Shown here one piece after another: positions 42,018 through 50,913 of a stretch of 64,000 nucleotides of DNA. The stretch covers positions 310,001 through 374,000 of the forward strand of contig JBFXDX010000001.1 of assembly GCA_050180705.1 (NCBI GenBank). Direction: 5' to 3'. This stretch comes from SB25 sp050180705 (lineage in GTDB: Bacteria; Bacteroidota; Bacteroidia; Bacteroidales; Tenuifilaceae). How positions within the stretch are numbered: position 1 is the stretch's first letter; each line of letters begins with the position of its first letter. The notes beneath the pieces were generated by a model. It made no database searches, was not told where the DNA came from, and worked only from the letters and a program-made list of their open reading frames with translations. The translations under genes and the position numbers were made by a program.

Positions 42018-42769
42018 TGAAACGATTCATATTTCTCAGTTCAATACTTTCGTTAATTGCAATTACAGCATTCGCTCAAACTGAGCGTAAATCAATCAGA
42101 AAAGGCAACAATGCCTTTGAGGATAACGATTATATTGAATCCGAAGTTCAGTATAGAAAAGCATTAGAAGCAAATACCCATTCTTATAAGGCAAAATTCA
42201 ACCTATCCGATGCTTTATACAAACAAGAAAAGTACGATGAATCTCTTAAAGCCACAGAGGAAATCAATCAGGCTGGGTTGTCAAATGCTCAAAAGGCTAT
42301 GATATACCACAATAAAGGCAATGCACTATATAAACAGCAGAAATTTCAAGAAAGCGTCGAAGCATATAAAAATGCTCTTAAGTTAAATCCAAATGATAGA
42401 GAAACTAAGTACAATCTATCGGAGGCATTAAGAATGCAAAAACAGCAGCAACAGAACAAGGATCAAAATAAAGATAATAAGGATAATAAAGACAACAAGG
42501 ACAAGAAAGATAATAAGGATCAGAATAAAGACGACAATAAGAAAGACGATAATAAGGATAAACAGGATCAAAACAAAGATCAGAATAAGGATCGGAATAA
42601 GGATCAAAAGGACAAAAATCAGCAGCAGCAAGATCAACAACCTAAGATTTCGAAAGAAGATGCAGAGCGAATGCTACAGGCTATCCAGAATAACGAAAAG
42701 GATATTCAGGATAAGATGAAAAAGGAAAAGGCTAACGCTGCTAAGGTTCGAGTAATTAAGAATTGGTAA
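42017..42769 (+). CDS. batC: BatC, TPR protein with long K/D/N/Q-rich region
   Basis: The 250-residue protein has a signal peptide (about 1-20, A-F-A followed by Q), TPR repeats at about 25-140 and a low-complexity stretch of K, D, N and Q at 141-209, then a short helical end. BatC is a periplasmic TPR partner of the Bat complex. The low-complexity part is unusually long and is built of degenerate AATAAGGAT-type repeats in DNA (about 42437-42645), which may vary in length among strains. The next gene follows after 16 bases. Confidence 0.9.
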   Translation: MKRFIFLSSILSLIAITAFAQTERKSIRKGNNAFEDNDYIESEVQYRKALEANTHSYKAKFNLSDALYKQEKYDESLKATEEINQAGLSNAQKAMIYHNKGNALYKQQKFQESVEAYKNALKLNPNDRETKYNLSEALRMQKQQQQNKDQNKDNKDNKDNKDKKDNKDQNKDDNKKDDNKDKQDQNKDQNKDRNKDQKDKNQQQQDQQPKISKEDAERMLQAIQNNEKDIQDKMKKEKANAAKVRVIKNW

Positions 42770-42785
42770 GTAAATAGAAGTAATT

Positions 42786-44624
42786 ATGATACGCAATTTA
42801 CTATTTGCAACGTTTGTTCTACTTTCGAGTATTTCTAGTGCTCAGAAGGCTACAATTGAAGCATATGCACCCGGTGTGGTAGAACTGGGAGAGCAATTTA
42901 GGCTAACTTATACGCTAAATTCTCGTCCAAGTGCTTTCAATCCTCCATCAATCCCCGATTTTGATGTAGTTGCTGGTCCGAGTACATCAAGCAGTACAAG
43001 TATAGAAATGATTAATGGGAAAGTTACCCAAAATCAATCCTACACTTACACCTATATACTAGAAGCAACCAAGGAGGGGAAATTTACCATTGATGGGGCA
43101 GAGGCGACGCTAGATGGTAACAAAATCAAATCGAATTCGCTTACCATTGAAGTGCTTAAATCGTCGGGGAATACAACCCGTCAAACTACACAGCAACGAA
43201 ATCAGCAGCCGCAAACAGCAACAGGCTCAGATAATCTTCCAAGTGATGATTTATTCGTTTCGGTGGAGTTAAACAAGAAATCGGCGTATGTAGGTGAACC
43301 CATTGAGGCTACACTTAAACTATATACTAAGGTAGGAATTGCTGGTTTAGAAGATGCCAAATTTCCAACATTTGATGGATTCTGGAGTCAGGAAATAGAA
43401 ACTGATCCAAATATCTCATTCCAACGTGTAAATGTAAATGGTAAAATTTACAGCGTTGGAACAATTAAGAAGTACCTACTGTTTCCTCAGAAGAAAGACA
43501 AACTTCAAATATCGCCTTTCGAATTAGTAGTTGTTTACCAAAAGCGCGCTGCTCGTTCACAATCAATTTTTGATGAGTTTTTTGGAGGAGTCGAGAATTA
43601 TCGGAAACGATTATTAAGTAAAGCAGTAACTGTTAATGTTAAGGAACTACCCACCAATGCACCCGAATCGTTCATTGGTGCTGTTGGTACCTATAAACTT
43701 GAAGCAAAAACCGATAAATCGAAATTAAAAACTAACGAAGCGGTAACTGTTAAGGTTAAAGTATCTGGTAGTGGAAATATCAAGTTGATAGGAACTCCTA
43801 AAGTTGATTTTCCTGCAGGGTTCGAACTTTTCGATCCAAAAGTTAGCGATAACATAAACACGACAGCGAGCAATACTGCAGGATCAAAAAACTATGAATT
43901 TATTGCAATTCCTCGTTCTGCTGGAAATTTCGAGATTCCACCTGTGGAGTTCACATATTTTGATTTGAATAAAAATGCGTATGTAACACTTCGTTCAAAG
44001 GCAATGCCTATTGAGGTAACTGCCGACTCAACTGCATCGGCCGGAGTAATGATTACTGGTTATAGCAAGGAGGATGTAAAATACATAGGTAAAGATATTC
44101 GGTTTATTAAAACAAACCATTCTAAACTTCGACCCATTAATGCTTTTGTTGTAACATCCAGCACATATCTCTTTGTATACATTGTTTTAATAGTTGTATT
44201 TATCATATTCTGGTACTTGTACAGCAAGCATCGTGAACAAATGACAGACTTGAGCATTGTTAGAACACGCAAGGCAAATAAGATTGCACAAAAACGGTTG
44301 AAGGATGCTAGTTTGATGCTAAATCAGGATAACAGCGAGAAATTTTATGAGGAAATCCACAAGGCTCTTTGGGGATATGTTGCCGATAAACTCAATATTC
44401 CAATAGCAAATTTGAATTCCGACAGGGTTAAAGAGGAACTCTCGAAAAAAGAAGTTGATAACGCTGATATTGAAGAGTTTGTGCGAATTGTTGACCTGTG
44501 CGAATTTGCTAGGTTTGCGCCAAATAAAGAGCATTCGCAGATGAATGCCTTATATGAGAATGCATATTCGCTCATATCTAAGTTTGAGGAATCATTAGGT
44601 AAAGTAAAGTCGAATCTTTGGTAA
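42786..44624 (+). CDS. batD: BatD oxygen-tolerance protein
   Basis: The 612-residue protein has a signal peptide (about 1-19), a series of beta-sandwich domains (about 25-420) with the Y-A-P-G-V-V-E-L-G-E-Q-F-R-L-T-Y start and the S-G-S-G-N-I-K-L-I motif typical for BatD, one transmembrane helix near 457-478, and a cytoplasmic helical end. BatD-type proteins belong to the Bacteroides aerotolerance operon. Length is within the family range. It ends 11 bases before the chosen batE start. Confidence 0.9.
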   Translation: MIRNLLFATFVLLSSISSAQKATIEAYAPGVVELGEQFRLTYTLNSRPSAFNPPSIPDFDVVAGPSTSSSTSIEMINGKVTQNQSYTYTYILEATKEGKFTIDGAEATLDGNKIKSNSLTIEVLKSSGNTTRQTTQQRNQQPQTATGSDNLPSDDLFVSVELNKKSAYVGEPIEATLKLYTKVGIAGLEDAKFPTFDGFWSQEIETDPNISFQRVNVNGKIYSVGTIKKYLLFPQKKDKLQISPFELVVVYQKRAARSQSIFDEFFGGVENYRKRLLSKAVTVNVKELPTNAPESFIGAVGTYKLEAKTDKSKLKTNEAVTVKVKVSGSGNIKLIGTPKVDFPAGFELFDPKVSDNINTTASNTAGSKNYEFIAIPRSAGNFEIPPVEFTYFDLNKNAYVTLRSKAMPIEVTADSTASAGVMITGYSKEDVKYIGKDIRFIKTNHSKLRPINAFVVTSSTYLFVYIVLIVVFIIFWYLYSKHREQMTDLSIVRTRKANKIAQKRLKDASLMLNQDNSEKFYEEIHKALWGYVADKLNIPIANLNSDRVKEELSKKEVDNADIEEFVRIVDLCEFARFAPNKEHSQMNALYENAYSLISKFEESLGKVKSNLW

Positions 44625-44635
44625 ATTTATTTCCC

Positions 44636-45397
44636 ATGATTAAAAGTATAACATTAACATTTGCATTATTTAGTGCAGCATTGGGATCGATACTTGCCCA
44701 AAAGCCTGAAATGTTAATTGATAAAGCGGATAAACTTTATTCCGAAGGAAAGTATCAGGATGCAATTAGTAACTATGAAGCTGTGGTAGGACAGGGATTG
44801 CAAAATGCAGAACTTTACTACAATTTAGGAAATGCATATTTTAAGGTGAAAAATATTCCGGCTGCAATACTAAATTTCGAGCGAGCTCATTTACTAAATC
44901 CCGAGGACGAGGATGTTAAGTTTAATCTAGATCTATCTCGAACTTATACAATTGATAAGATAGAGACATTGCCAGATTTTTTTCTTGTGACCTTTGTTAA
45001 AAATATTCGCAACTGGTTCAACACTAATACTTGGGCTTATATCGCAGCCTTTGCATTTACCGCAATTCTATCGTTGATTCTTTTCTTTTGGTTTTCCAGA
45101 AGTTTCGAAATTCGACGATACGCATTCTCAGTGGCAGTCATGCTTTCAATTGTATTTATAATATCGTTGGTATTTAGTGTAAGTTTAAAAAATCAGGTGG
45201 CAAATAGAAATCATGCTATTGTTTTTGCTCCAGTTGTATCCGCAAAAAGTTCGCCCGATGATTCAGGAAAAGACCTATTCATTCTACATGCAGGAGCCAA
45301 GGTTGAGTTAATAAGACCTGTAGGCGATTGGTGTGAAATTAAAATTGCCGATGGCAATAAAGGTTGGATTCATAAAGAAACCTTTCAGAAAATATAA
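44636..45397 (+). CDS. batE: BatE, TPR and SH3-domain protein
   Basis: The protein of about 253 residues has a signal peptide (about 1-21), TPR repeats (about 22-100), two transmembrane helices (about 128-150 and 165-185), and a C-terminal SH3-like domain (about 195-253) that ends W-C-E-I-K-I-A-D-G-N-K-G-W-I. This layout is BatE, the last gene of the operon. I start at the ATG at 44636 instead of a TTG 18 bases upstream, because the signal peptide begins there. A terminator follows at 45419. Confidence 0.9.
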   Translation: MIKSITLTFALFSAALGSILAQKPEMLIDKADKLYSEGKYQDAISNYEAVVGQGLQNAELYYNLGNAYFKVKNIPAAILNFERAHLLNPEDEDVKFNLDLSRTYTIDKIETLPDFFLVTFVKNIRNWFNTNTWAYIAAFAFTAILSLILFFWFSRSFEIRRYAFSVAVMLSIVFIISLVFSVSLKNQVANRNHAIVFAPVVSAKSSPDDSGKDLFILHAGAKVELIRPVGDWCEIKIADGNKGWIHKETFQKI

Positions 45398-45418
45398 AAT
45401 CTTTTATTTGATAGTAGC

Positions 45419-45452
45419 AAAGGGCTTTACATAATGTAAAGCCCTTTTTATT
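45419..45452 (+). terminator. rho-independent terminator of the Bat operon
   Basis: A perfect 12-pair stem (AAAGGGCTTTAC with GTAAAGCCCTTT), 5-base loop and T-rich tail, 21 bases after the batE stop. Confidence 0.9.
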
Positions 45453-45504
45453 TGAACAATCATGCTATTGTTTTTGTTTCCTTAATCAATTAAACCTAAA
45501 TAAG

Positions 45505-46044
45505 ATGAAAAACTTAATACTGCTAATTACAATAATTTTGCCAATCGGCATTATGGCTCAAACTAAAACTCTTTACGATTTTACAGTGAAAGATATTGAT
45601 GGTAATGATTTTAAGTTATCTCAATTTAAAGGTAAAAAAGTGATGGTTGTAAATGTTGCCTCCAAATGTGGTTTAACACCTCAATATGAAGAATTACAAG
45701 CACTTTATGTAAAATATAAAGATAGAAACTTTGTAATTATTGGTTTTCCTGCAAATAACTTTCTCAAACAGGAACCCGGAAGTAATGCCGAAATTAAAGA
45801 GTTTTGTACATCAAATTATGGAGTAACTTTTCCTATGATGGAAAAGATATCTGTTAAAGGATCTGACATTAATCCACTATATGTTTGGCTAACGCAAAAG
45901 AGCCAAAATGGAGTAATGGATAGCGAGGTGAAATGGAATTTTCAGAAGTATTTAATTGACGAAAAAGGACAATTAGTTGACTTTATTTCTCCTAAGGATA
46001 AGCCCAACTCGGAGAGGATAATAGACTGGATTGAAGGAAATTAA
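45505..46044 (+). CDS. exported glutathione-peroxidase family protein
   Basis: The 179-residue protein has an N-terminal signal segment (about 1-18, A followed by Q) and a glutathione-peroxidase fold. The peroxidatic cysteine is C55 (NVASKCGLTPQYEEL), the W-N-F motif is present near residue 150, and a likely resolving cysteine is C101 (EFCTSNYGVTFPM). At the usual F-P-C-N-Q-F segment this protein has F-P-A-N-N-F, so the cysteine and the catalytic-triad glutamine are replaced by Ala83 and Asn85. It likely removes peroxides with thioredoxin in the periplasm. It stands after the Bat operon, fitting an oxygen-defence theme. Confidence 0.88.
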   Translation: MKNLILLITIILPIGIMAQTKTLYDFTVKDIDGNDFKLSQFKGKKVMVVNVASKCGLTPQYEELQALYVKYKDRNFVIIGFPANNFLKQEPGSNAEIKEFCTSNYGVTFPMMEKISVKGSDINPLYVWLTQKSQNGVMDSEVKWNFQKYLIDEKGQLVDFISPKDKPNSERIIDWIEGN

Positions 46045-46054
46045 ACCTTTAGAG

Positions 46055-46109
46055 CACAGATGACTCAGATTTCAATTTGTAATAATCTGTAAAATCTGCG
46101 TCATCTGTG
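46055..46109. repeat. near-perfect 18-bp inverted repeat between convergent genes
   Basis: CACAGATGACTCAGATTT (46055-46072) and AAATCTGCGTCATCTGTG (46092-46109) pair with one mismatch in 18, around a 19-base loop. It lies between the glutathione peroxidase gene and the convergent peptidase gene and can end both transcripts. The motif ATCTGCGTCATCTGTG is a common dispersed intergenic repeat in Bacteroidota. Confidence 0.7.
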
Positions 46110-46115
46110 TTTCAT

Positions 46116-47618
46116 TTATTGTTTCTTTAGTTTATCCGTCTCTCCTTCATACTTGCCATTAGCCAATTCAATAGTCATCAGAAATCCAAGTTTGGTAATT
46201 TTTTCAACCAACTGATTATTTATGGTTTCTGCTTTATCTGTAGTTTGATGAATGAATTTATAGCCATTGGTTGCGCTAAAGTAGAGTGTTGGAATATTGG
46301 CATTGTAAAATGCAGTGGCATCGCCACCACCTCCGCCAAATGAACGGTTTGAGAGTAGTTTTATGTGCTTCTTGTCAATTTTCTTTGCCTTTTTCCATAG
46401 TTTAGGAAAACTCAATTTCCCATTAATATTAATACTATCACCTTGACCAACACAATCGAAATTCATCATTGCAACTGCTTTGGATAAATCGACTGGCGAA
46501 TTATTTACAAAGTATTTTGAACCCTTTAGGCCTGATTCCTCCGACGAAAAAGCCACAAAAATAACCGATCGCTTTAGTTTAACACCCGATTTATGAAGTG
46601 CATCAGCTATGGATATTAAACTTGCAACACCAGATGCATTATCGTTTGCTCCTGGAAATAAAACATTTTCGGTTTGATACCCCACATGATCGAGGTGTGC
46701 TCCAAGAATAATAAATTCACTCTTTAGTTTTGAATCCGTTCCCTCAATAAATCCAACAACATTAGCCGTTTGTTTCTCAGGAGTATAATCGGCATTAATA
46801 TTTATCATTAATAATTGTTCTGTTTCGGTAGAATGAGGTGCTTTATCCTTTACAATTTGCTCATAGTATTCCATTGGTTTCATGGATAATTTGGCAAAAA
46901 TAGAATCGGTAACGCTAGAGCCAATCTGTATCATTGGAAAGTCGGGTAGGTGAGGCCCTTCCCCGCAGGCGATGCTACCATATATCATTGTACTTGGAAA
47001 TATTTTAGGATCGGCCATAAAAATAATAGCCTTTGCACCCAATTCTTTTGCTATTCTAGCTTTAGCCCTAGGAGATGTGTCGCCCCAAGACCCTGTTGTC
47101 GGGTCCCAGGGTGGTGCCGATTTATAAACCAAAACAATTTTCCCTTTCACATCAATACTTCTATAATCGTTATACTCATCAGTCCTAATTCCAAAGCCAG
47201 CAAATACAACCTCGGCTTTAATATTGCCTGAACCAGAAAATCCTCTGCAAACAAAGTCCTCGCCTAGTTTAAATATTTGAAACGACTTTGTACCCTCATT
47301 CAAAAGCAGCAGCTGTGCATCTTTAATTATGTTAACTTCATCGTTGAAGTACTGAAGCATGCTAGGCTGATTTATTGGTTTTACTCCAGCACTTTTTAAT
47401 CTGGTAGCAACATACCGAGCAGCCTGATCGTATTCGGCTGTTCCAGGTAATCGCCCCTTGAATTTGGCCGAAGATAAATAACCAATGGTTTGAAGAATAT
47501 CTTCATACTTTATTGATTGTAAATCTGACGAACTTTTAGATTTTTGAGCAAGTAGTATATTTGATGATACACTTAGAATTAATACAAAAATTAGAATGAT
47601 GTTTTTTAGCACTTTCAT
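46116..47618 (-). CDS. secreted M28-family zinc aminopeptidase with PA domain
   Basis: The 500-residue protein has a signal peptide (about 1-24, L-L-A followed by Q), a protease-associated (PA) insert (about 125-240, with V-V-F-A-G-F-G-I), and an M28 peptidase domain with zinc ligands H308 (GAHLDHVG), D326 (PGANDNASG), catalytic E360 with ligand E361 (SSEESGLKG) and D388 (NFDCVG), and the late histidine in FIHQTTD. It should cleave N-terminal residues of peptides in the periplasm or outside the cell. Length is typical. It is a single-gene unit. Confidence 0.9.
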   Translation of the reverse strand: MKVLKNIILIFVLILSVSSNILLAQKSKSSSDLQSIKYEDILQTIGYLSSAKFKGRLPGTAEYDQAARYVATRLKSAGVKPINQPSMLQYFNDEVNIIKDAQLLLLNEGTKSFQIFKLGEDFVCRGFSGSGNIKAEVVFAGFGIRTDEYNDYRSIDVKGKIVLVYKSAPPWDPTTGSWGDTSPRAKARIAKELGAKAIIFMADPKIFPSTMIYGSIACGEGPHLPDFPMIQIGSSVTDSIFAKLSMKPMEYYEQIVKDKAPHSTETEQLLMININADYTPEKQTANVVGFIEGTDSKLKSEFIILGAHLDHVGYQTENVLFPGANDNASGVASLISIADALHKSGVKLKRSVIFVAFSSEESGLKGSKYFVNNSPVDLSKAVAMMNFDCVGQGDSININGKLSFPKLWKKAKKIDKKHIKLLSNRSFGGGGGDATAFYNANIPTLYFSATNGYKFIHQTTDKAETINNQLVEKITKLGFLMTIELANGKYEGETDKLKKQ

Positions 47619-47653
47619 GAGAATTCAATTAATTCTTAAAAATAGACAATCTA

Positions 47654-47685
47654 ATTGTAATGGTTAGTAAAACTGAGTATTTTTG
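47654..47685 (+). promoter_or_regulatory. Bacteroidota-type promoter (ATTG ... TATTTTTG)
   Basis: ATTG at 47654-47657 and the exact -7 box TATTTTTG at 47678-47685 are 20 bases apart, the usual distance. It is 18 bases before the ATG of the membrane-protein gene at 47704. Confidence 0.6.
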
Positions 47686-47703
47686 TAAAAACACTTCTAT
47701 AAT

Positions 47704-48291
47704 ATGGCCAATTTATTTGATAACCCAGAGTTATACTCCTACGTAGTGCTTCCTATAATGATATTCTTTGCTCGAATTTGTGATGTTACTATAGGAACTT
47801 TACGTATCATCTTTGTGTCGAAAGGACAAAAAAATATTGCTCCTTTTCTTGGATTTTTTGAGGTGTTTATATGGATTGTGGCCATTAGCCAAATCATGAA
47901 AGGGGCAAGCAATATTTATTGTTACCTAGGGTATGCCGGTGGTTTTGCAACCGGAAATTATGTGGGAATGCTGGTAGAAGAACGTCTCGCTGTTGGTAAT
48001 ATACTGATACGCGTAATAACCGCAAAGCAAGGCGCTGCTTTAGTTAGACTATTGGCATCGGAAGGATATGGTGCCACATCCTTTAATGCCGAAGGTTCCA
48101 TGGGAAATGTTAATATTGTTTATTCTGTGATAAATAGAAAGAATATGAACGAAATTCAGCGAATTTTAAACGAATTCGATCCAAAATTATTCTATACACT
48201 TGAGGATATCCGGAAAGTTAATGCTGGAATCTTCCCAGTTAAAATGTCATCATCGTTAGCTCCAATGATGCGTTGGAGAAAAGGAAAGTAA
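47704..48291 (+). CDS. UPF0316/DUF2179-type membrane protein
   Basis: The 195-residue protein has three N-terminal transmembrane helices (about 14-30, 44-62 and 70-88) with the A-R-I-C-D-V-T-I-G-T-L-R-I-I-F segment typical of UPF0316/DUF5698, then a soluble DUF2179-like domain (about 95-175) with V-I-T-A-K-Q-G-A-A-L-V-R-L-L-A. Bacterial members are of unknown function; DUF2179 is often a ligand-sensing domain. It is not in an operon. Confidence 0.85.
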   Translation: MANLFDNPELYSYVVLPIMIFFARICDVTIGTLRIIFVSKGQKNIAPFLGFFEVFIWIVAISQIMKGASNIYCYLGYAGGFATGNYVGMLVEERLAVGNILIRVITAKQGAALVRLLASEGYGATSFNAEGSMGNVNIVYSVINRKNMNEIQRILNEFDPKLFYTLEDIRKVNAGIFPVKMSSSLAPMMRWRKGK

Positions 48292-48365
48292 AAACAAATT
48301 TAAAGCAATGGATTATTGGAGTTATTAATAATTATTCCAACTGATTTAACAACTCAACACTAGGT

Positions 48366-48710
48366 CTACCTGACAAAATGAGGCATTTCTGCTGGTAGTT
48401 CAATCGAAAACTCTACCATTCCTGCTACTTCTCCATCTTGATGCCAAGGCGTTTGGTATATCAGTTTCTTAATACCATTCTTTTCGATAGTATAAGCATT
48501 CGACTCATTATTGTTCATTAATCGATGAATTATATCTATCGACCTCTGTCCATGACAGTCAAATAGACTTTTCCCAATTAAATCCTTGCCACCCCATTTC
48601 TCAAAAGTGCGTTGCGATTTCTCGTTCATATACAGGATAATACCATTCCTATCGCAAACTGTTATTGCACAGTTTAAACTTTTAGCCCAATCTGGAATAC
48701 TGCTGAACAT
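48366..48710 (-). CDS. small single-domain PAS protein
   Basis: The 114-residue protein is one PAS domain: I-T-V-C-D-R-N-G-I-I-L-Y-M-N-E-K-S (about 17-33), G-K-S-L-F-D-C-H (46-53) and a late W-H-Q-D-G-E-V-A-G-M-V-E segment. There is no kinase, cyclase or DNA-binding part. Such free PAS proteins may bind heme, flavin or another ligand and act through partner proteins. An early H-G-Q (near 54-56) could be a cofactor contact. It is transcribed alone and a -7 box lies 17 bases upstream. Confidence 0.75.
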   Translation of the reverse strand: MFSSIPDWAKSLNCAITVCDRNGIILYMNEKSQRTFEKWGGKDLIGKSLFDCHGQRSIDIIHRLMNNNESNAYTIEKNGIKKLIYQTPWHQDGEVAGMVEFSIELPAEMPHFVR

Positions 48711-48726
48711 AGTTGTAATGTTTTTG

Positions 48727-48734
48727 CAAATCTA
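48727..48734 (-). promoter_or_regulatory. possible -7 promoter box for the PAS gene (TAGATTTG)
   Basis: An exact TAnnTTTG match on the minus strand 17 bases before the PAS gene start. No clear -33 element. Confidence 0.45.
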
Positions 48735-48838
48735 TAAATACTAAGCGATTTCTTAAAATATCTATTTGCATCTTAATCCAGAATTCTGTCTTCTTCCCAA
48801 TTTTTAATAACTTGCAGTTTCTTAAAATTAGAATATTA

Positions 48839-50011
48839 ATGAAAGCGAAAAATGTAAAATCAACTCGCACACCTATTTATCGCGATGCTGGTTTTTTACT
48901 CGGTGATATTTCCACAATGAAAAAGGCTTTTGCCGATGAGGTTGGGCATCCAATTAATCCAGACCTATATATATACTCTCGCTATAGAAATCCAACAGTA
49001 GTTGCTGCCGAAGAGTTTTATTCGGAAATCGAAAGCTGTAAGTGGTCGTTGCTTTCTCAATCGGGAATGGCAGCCATAGATATAGCCTTATCTGTATTCC
49101 AGAAAAAAGATCAACCCAATAAATGGGCATTCTTCACCGAAATTTATGGTGGAACTAACTCATTTATCGATAAGGTTTTGGTAAATAGACGTGGAATTAA
49201 TGCAACTCGCTTTGCTCCCGACGGGAACTCATACTCTTTGGAAGCATTTGATAAGTTTATGGAGATAAATAAGCCTCAGGTTGTTTTCTTCGAGGTTATT
49301 TCCAATCCAATGTTGCTGGTTGCCGATGCCATTGAAATTATAAGAGTATCGAAGAAGCACGGGGCTGCTGTTGTAATAGACAATACATTTGCAACTCCTT
49401 ATCTGTTTAAACCTCTCGATTTTGGTGCCGATTTGGTTATCCATAGCGCTACCAAATACCTTGCTGGTCACGGGAATTTATCTGCAGGTATTGTATCCGG
49501 AAATGATATGAAACTGGCTGCTGAAGCCATTGAGTACCGTAAGTGGGCAGGACATATGATTTCTCCGGATGAGGCATATAGACTACACGATATGTTTAAA
49601 TCTTTCAATATCCGCGTAAAGCAACATTTCGATAGTGCTTTTGCCATTGCTCGTTTTTTAGAAAGCCATCCTTTGGTTGAATCTGTTTGTTATCCAGGAC
49701 TAGAGTCACATCCAAGTCATTCTTTTGCCAAAAAACTTTTTGGTGATAAGGGTTTTGGCGGTATGGTTACTTTTGATATTAAAGGTTCCTCGTTTGAGGA
49801 TAAGCAGCATAAATGCAATAAGTTTATTCAAACTTTATCCAATGATATTCCTCTTGTTCCAACACTTGGCGATGCTGATACTATCCTTATGCCAGTTGAA
49901 CCTGTTTGGGGTGATAGATATCCTTACCCCGGTATGATTCGGTTATCAATTGGTATTGAGCAAGATGTTGATATTATTGATAAATTGGCTAAAGGTCTTG
50001 CAAGCCTATGA
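48839..50011 (+). CDS. Cys/Met-metabolism PLP enzyme (cystathionine gamma-synthase/methionine gamma-lyase family)
   Basis: The protein of about 390 residues belongs to the Cys/Met metabolism PLP family (fold type I). The PLP lysine is K206 in IHSATKYLAGHG; Y-S-R-Y-R-N-P-T (46-53), S-Q-S-G-M-A-A (73-79) and D-N-T-F-A-T-P (181-187) mark the PLP and substrate sites. Members form or break C-S bonds in cystathionine, homocysteine or methionine; the exact reaction cannot be told from these motifs. I start at the ATG 9 codons into the longer frame. No sulfur-pathway neighbour is present. Confidence 0.88.
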   Translation: MKAKNVKSTRTPIYRDAGFLLGDISTMKKAFADEVGHPINPDLYIYSRYRNPTVVAAEEFYSEIESCKWSLLSQSGMAAIDIALSVFQKKDQPNKWAFFTEIYGGTNSFIDKVLVNRRGINATRFAPDGNSYSLEAFDKFMEINKPQVVFFEVISNPMLLVADAIEIIRVSKKHGAAVVIDNTFATPYLFKPLDFGADLVIHSATKYLAGHGNLSAGIVSGNDMKLAAEAIEYRKWAGHMISPDEAYRLHDMFKSFNIRVKQHFDSAFAIARFLESHPLVESVCYPGLESHPSHSFAKKLFGDKGFGGMVTFDIKGSSFEDKQHKCNKFIQTLSNDIPLVPTLGDADTILMPVEPVWGDRYPYPGMIRLSIGIEQDVDIIDKLAKGLASL

Positions 50012-50194
50012 TCTTTCTTGCGTTATTTTAATAACACCTCAATCGCTGCATATGATTTAAATGTTAAATTATTAACAGATGTGTGATGTGTATTAATTTG
50101 TAAATCAATTTATTTTGAGAAAAACAAAAGATCATTTAACTTGTAGAGAATCGAAATGTTAACAAAAGTCATATATTAATCGAACAACTAAAAA

Positions 50195-50202
50195 TATATT
50201 TG
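50195..50202 (+). promoter_or_regulatory. possible -7 promoter box for the V-ATPase operon (TATATTTG)
   Basis: An exact TAnnTTTG match 100 bases before the first V-ATPase gene, in the 283-base space after the PLP gene. The -33 element is not clear. A strong GGAGGA ribosome site lies at 50283-50288. Confidence 0.45.
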
Positions 50203-50294
50203 TCTAGATTGGTATGGAATTTTTATTTGCCATAACTTGTAATAAATAATTAACTAATAATACTTTAACATTAATACTGATTGGAGGAACTACC

Positions 50295-50912
50295 ATGCAG
50301 AATAAACTTCAAGAGCTAACCGAAAAAATCTACCGCGAAGGTCTTGAAAAAGGGCAGGAGGAAGCCAACCAAATTACTGCCAAGGCTAAAGAGGATGCAT
50401 CGAAAATTATAAACGATGCAAAAGCTCAAGCCGAGCAAATTGTTGCTGCTGCCCACAAGGAGGCTAACGATTATCGAAAGAATGTTGAAACTGAAATCAG
50501 TCTATCTGCAAAGCAGGTAATTGGTGGTTTAAAACAAGAAATCACTTCGATGATTGAGGCAAAGCTTTTTGAAGCGCCTACTGTGGATGCTTTGAAAGAT
50601 GCCGATTTTGTAAAGAAAATAATTGAAACGGCAATTACCCGTTGGGATCCAAATTCTTCAGAAAAAATCACCCTAAAGGTGCTTGTTCCTGCCGATATGG
50701 AGAAATCTATTGCTGAGCATTTTACCAACAAATCGCACGCTAAACTTGGTGCTGGCGTTGACTTTGTTGCCGACAAAGCCATTAAGTATGGTTTCAAGAT
50801 TGGCCCTAAGGATGGCAGCTATATTATAAGCTTCACCGAAGCCGATTTTGAATCGCTTTTCAAGGATTATATGCGTCCAAAGATTGTAACATTGCTATTT
50901 GGAGGAAAGTAG
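50295..50912 (+). CDS. V-type ATPase subunit E
   Basis: The 205-residue protein is the peripheral-stalk subunit E of a bacterial V/A-type ATPase: a long charged coiled-coil start (about 1-80, with A-K-E-D-A-S-K-I-I-N-D-A-K-A-Q-A) and a globular C-terminal domain. It is the first gene of the operon E-DUF2764-A-B-D-I-K. The ATG has an excellent GGAGGA Shine-Dalgarno site (50283-50288), rare in this window. Length matches the family. Confidence 0.88.
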   Translation: MQNKLQELTEKIYREGLEKGQEEANQITAKAKEDASKIINDAKAQAEQIVAAAHKEANDYRKNVETEISLSAKQVIGGLKQEITSMIEAKLFEAPTVDALKDADFVKKIIETAITRWDPNSSEKITLKVLVPADMEKSIAEHFTNKSHAKLGAGVDFVADKAIKYGFKIGPKDGSYIISFTEADFESLFKDYMRPKIVTLLFGGK

Positions 50913-50913
50913 C

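Noticed and set aside
42428..42640. Minus-strand frame of 70 codons made almost only of L, I, V and F
   Set aside because: It is the reverse complement of the K/D/N-rich low-complexity part of batC, so the hydrophobic composition is an artefact.
42437..42645. Repeated 9-base units that look like a short CRISPR-type array
   Set aside because: The repeats are degenerate, have no spacers and are in frame inside batC.
50012..50294. Possible riboswitch in the leader of the V-ATPase operon
   Set aside because: The region is A/T-rich with only short inverted repeats (GTTAA/TTAAC type); no known aptamer pattern was seen.
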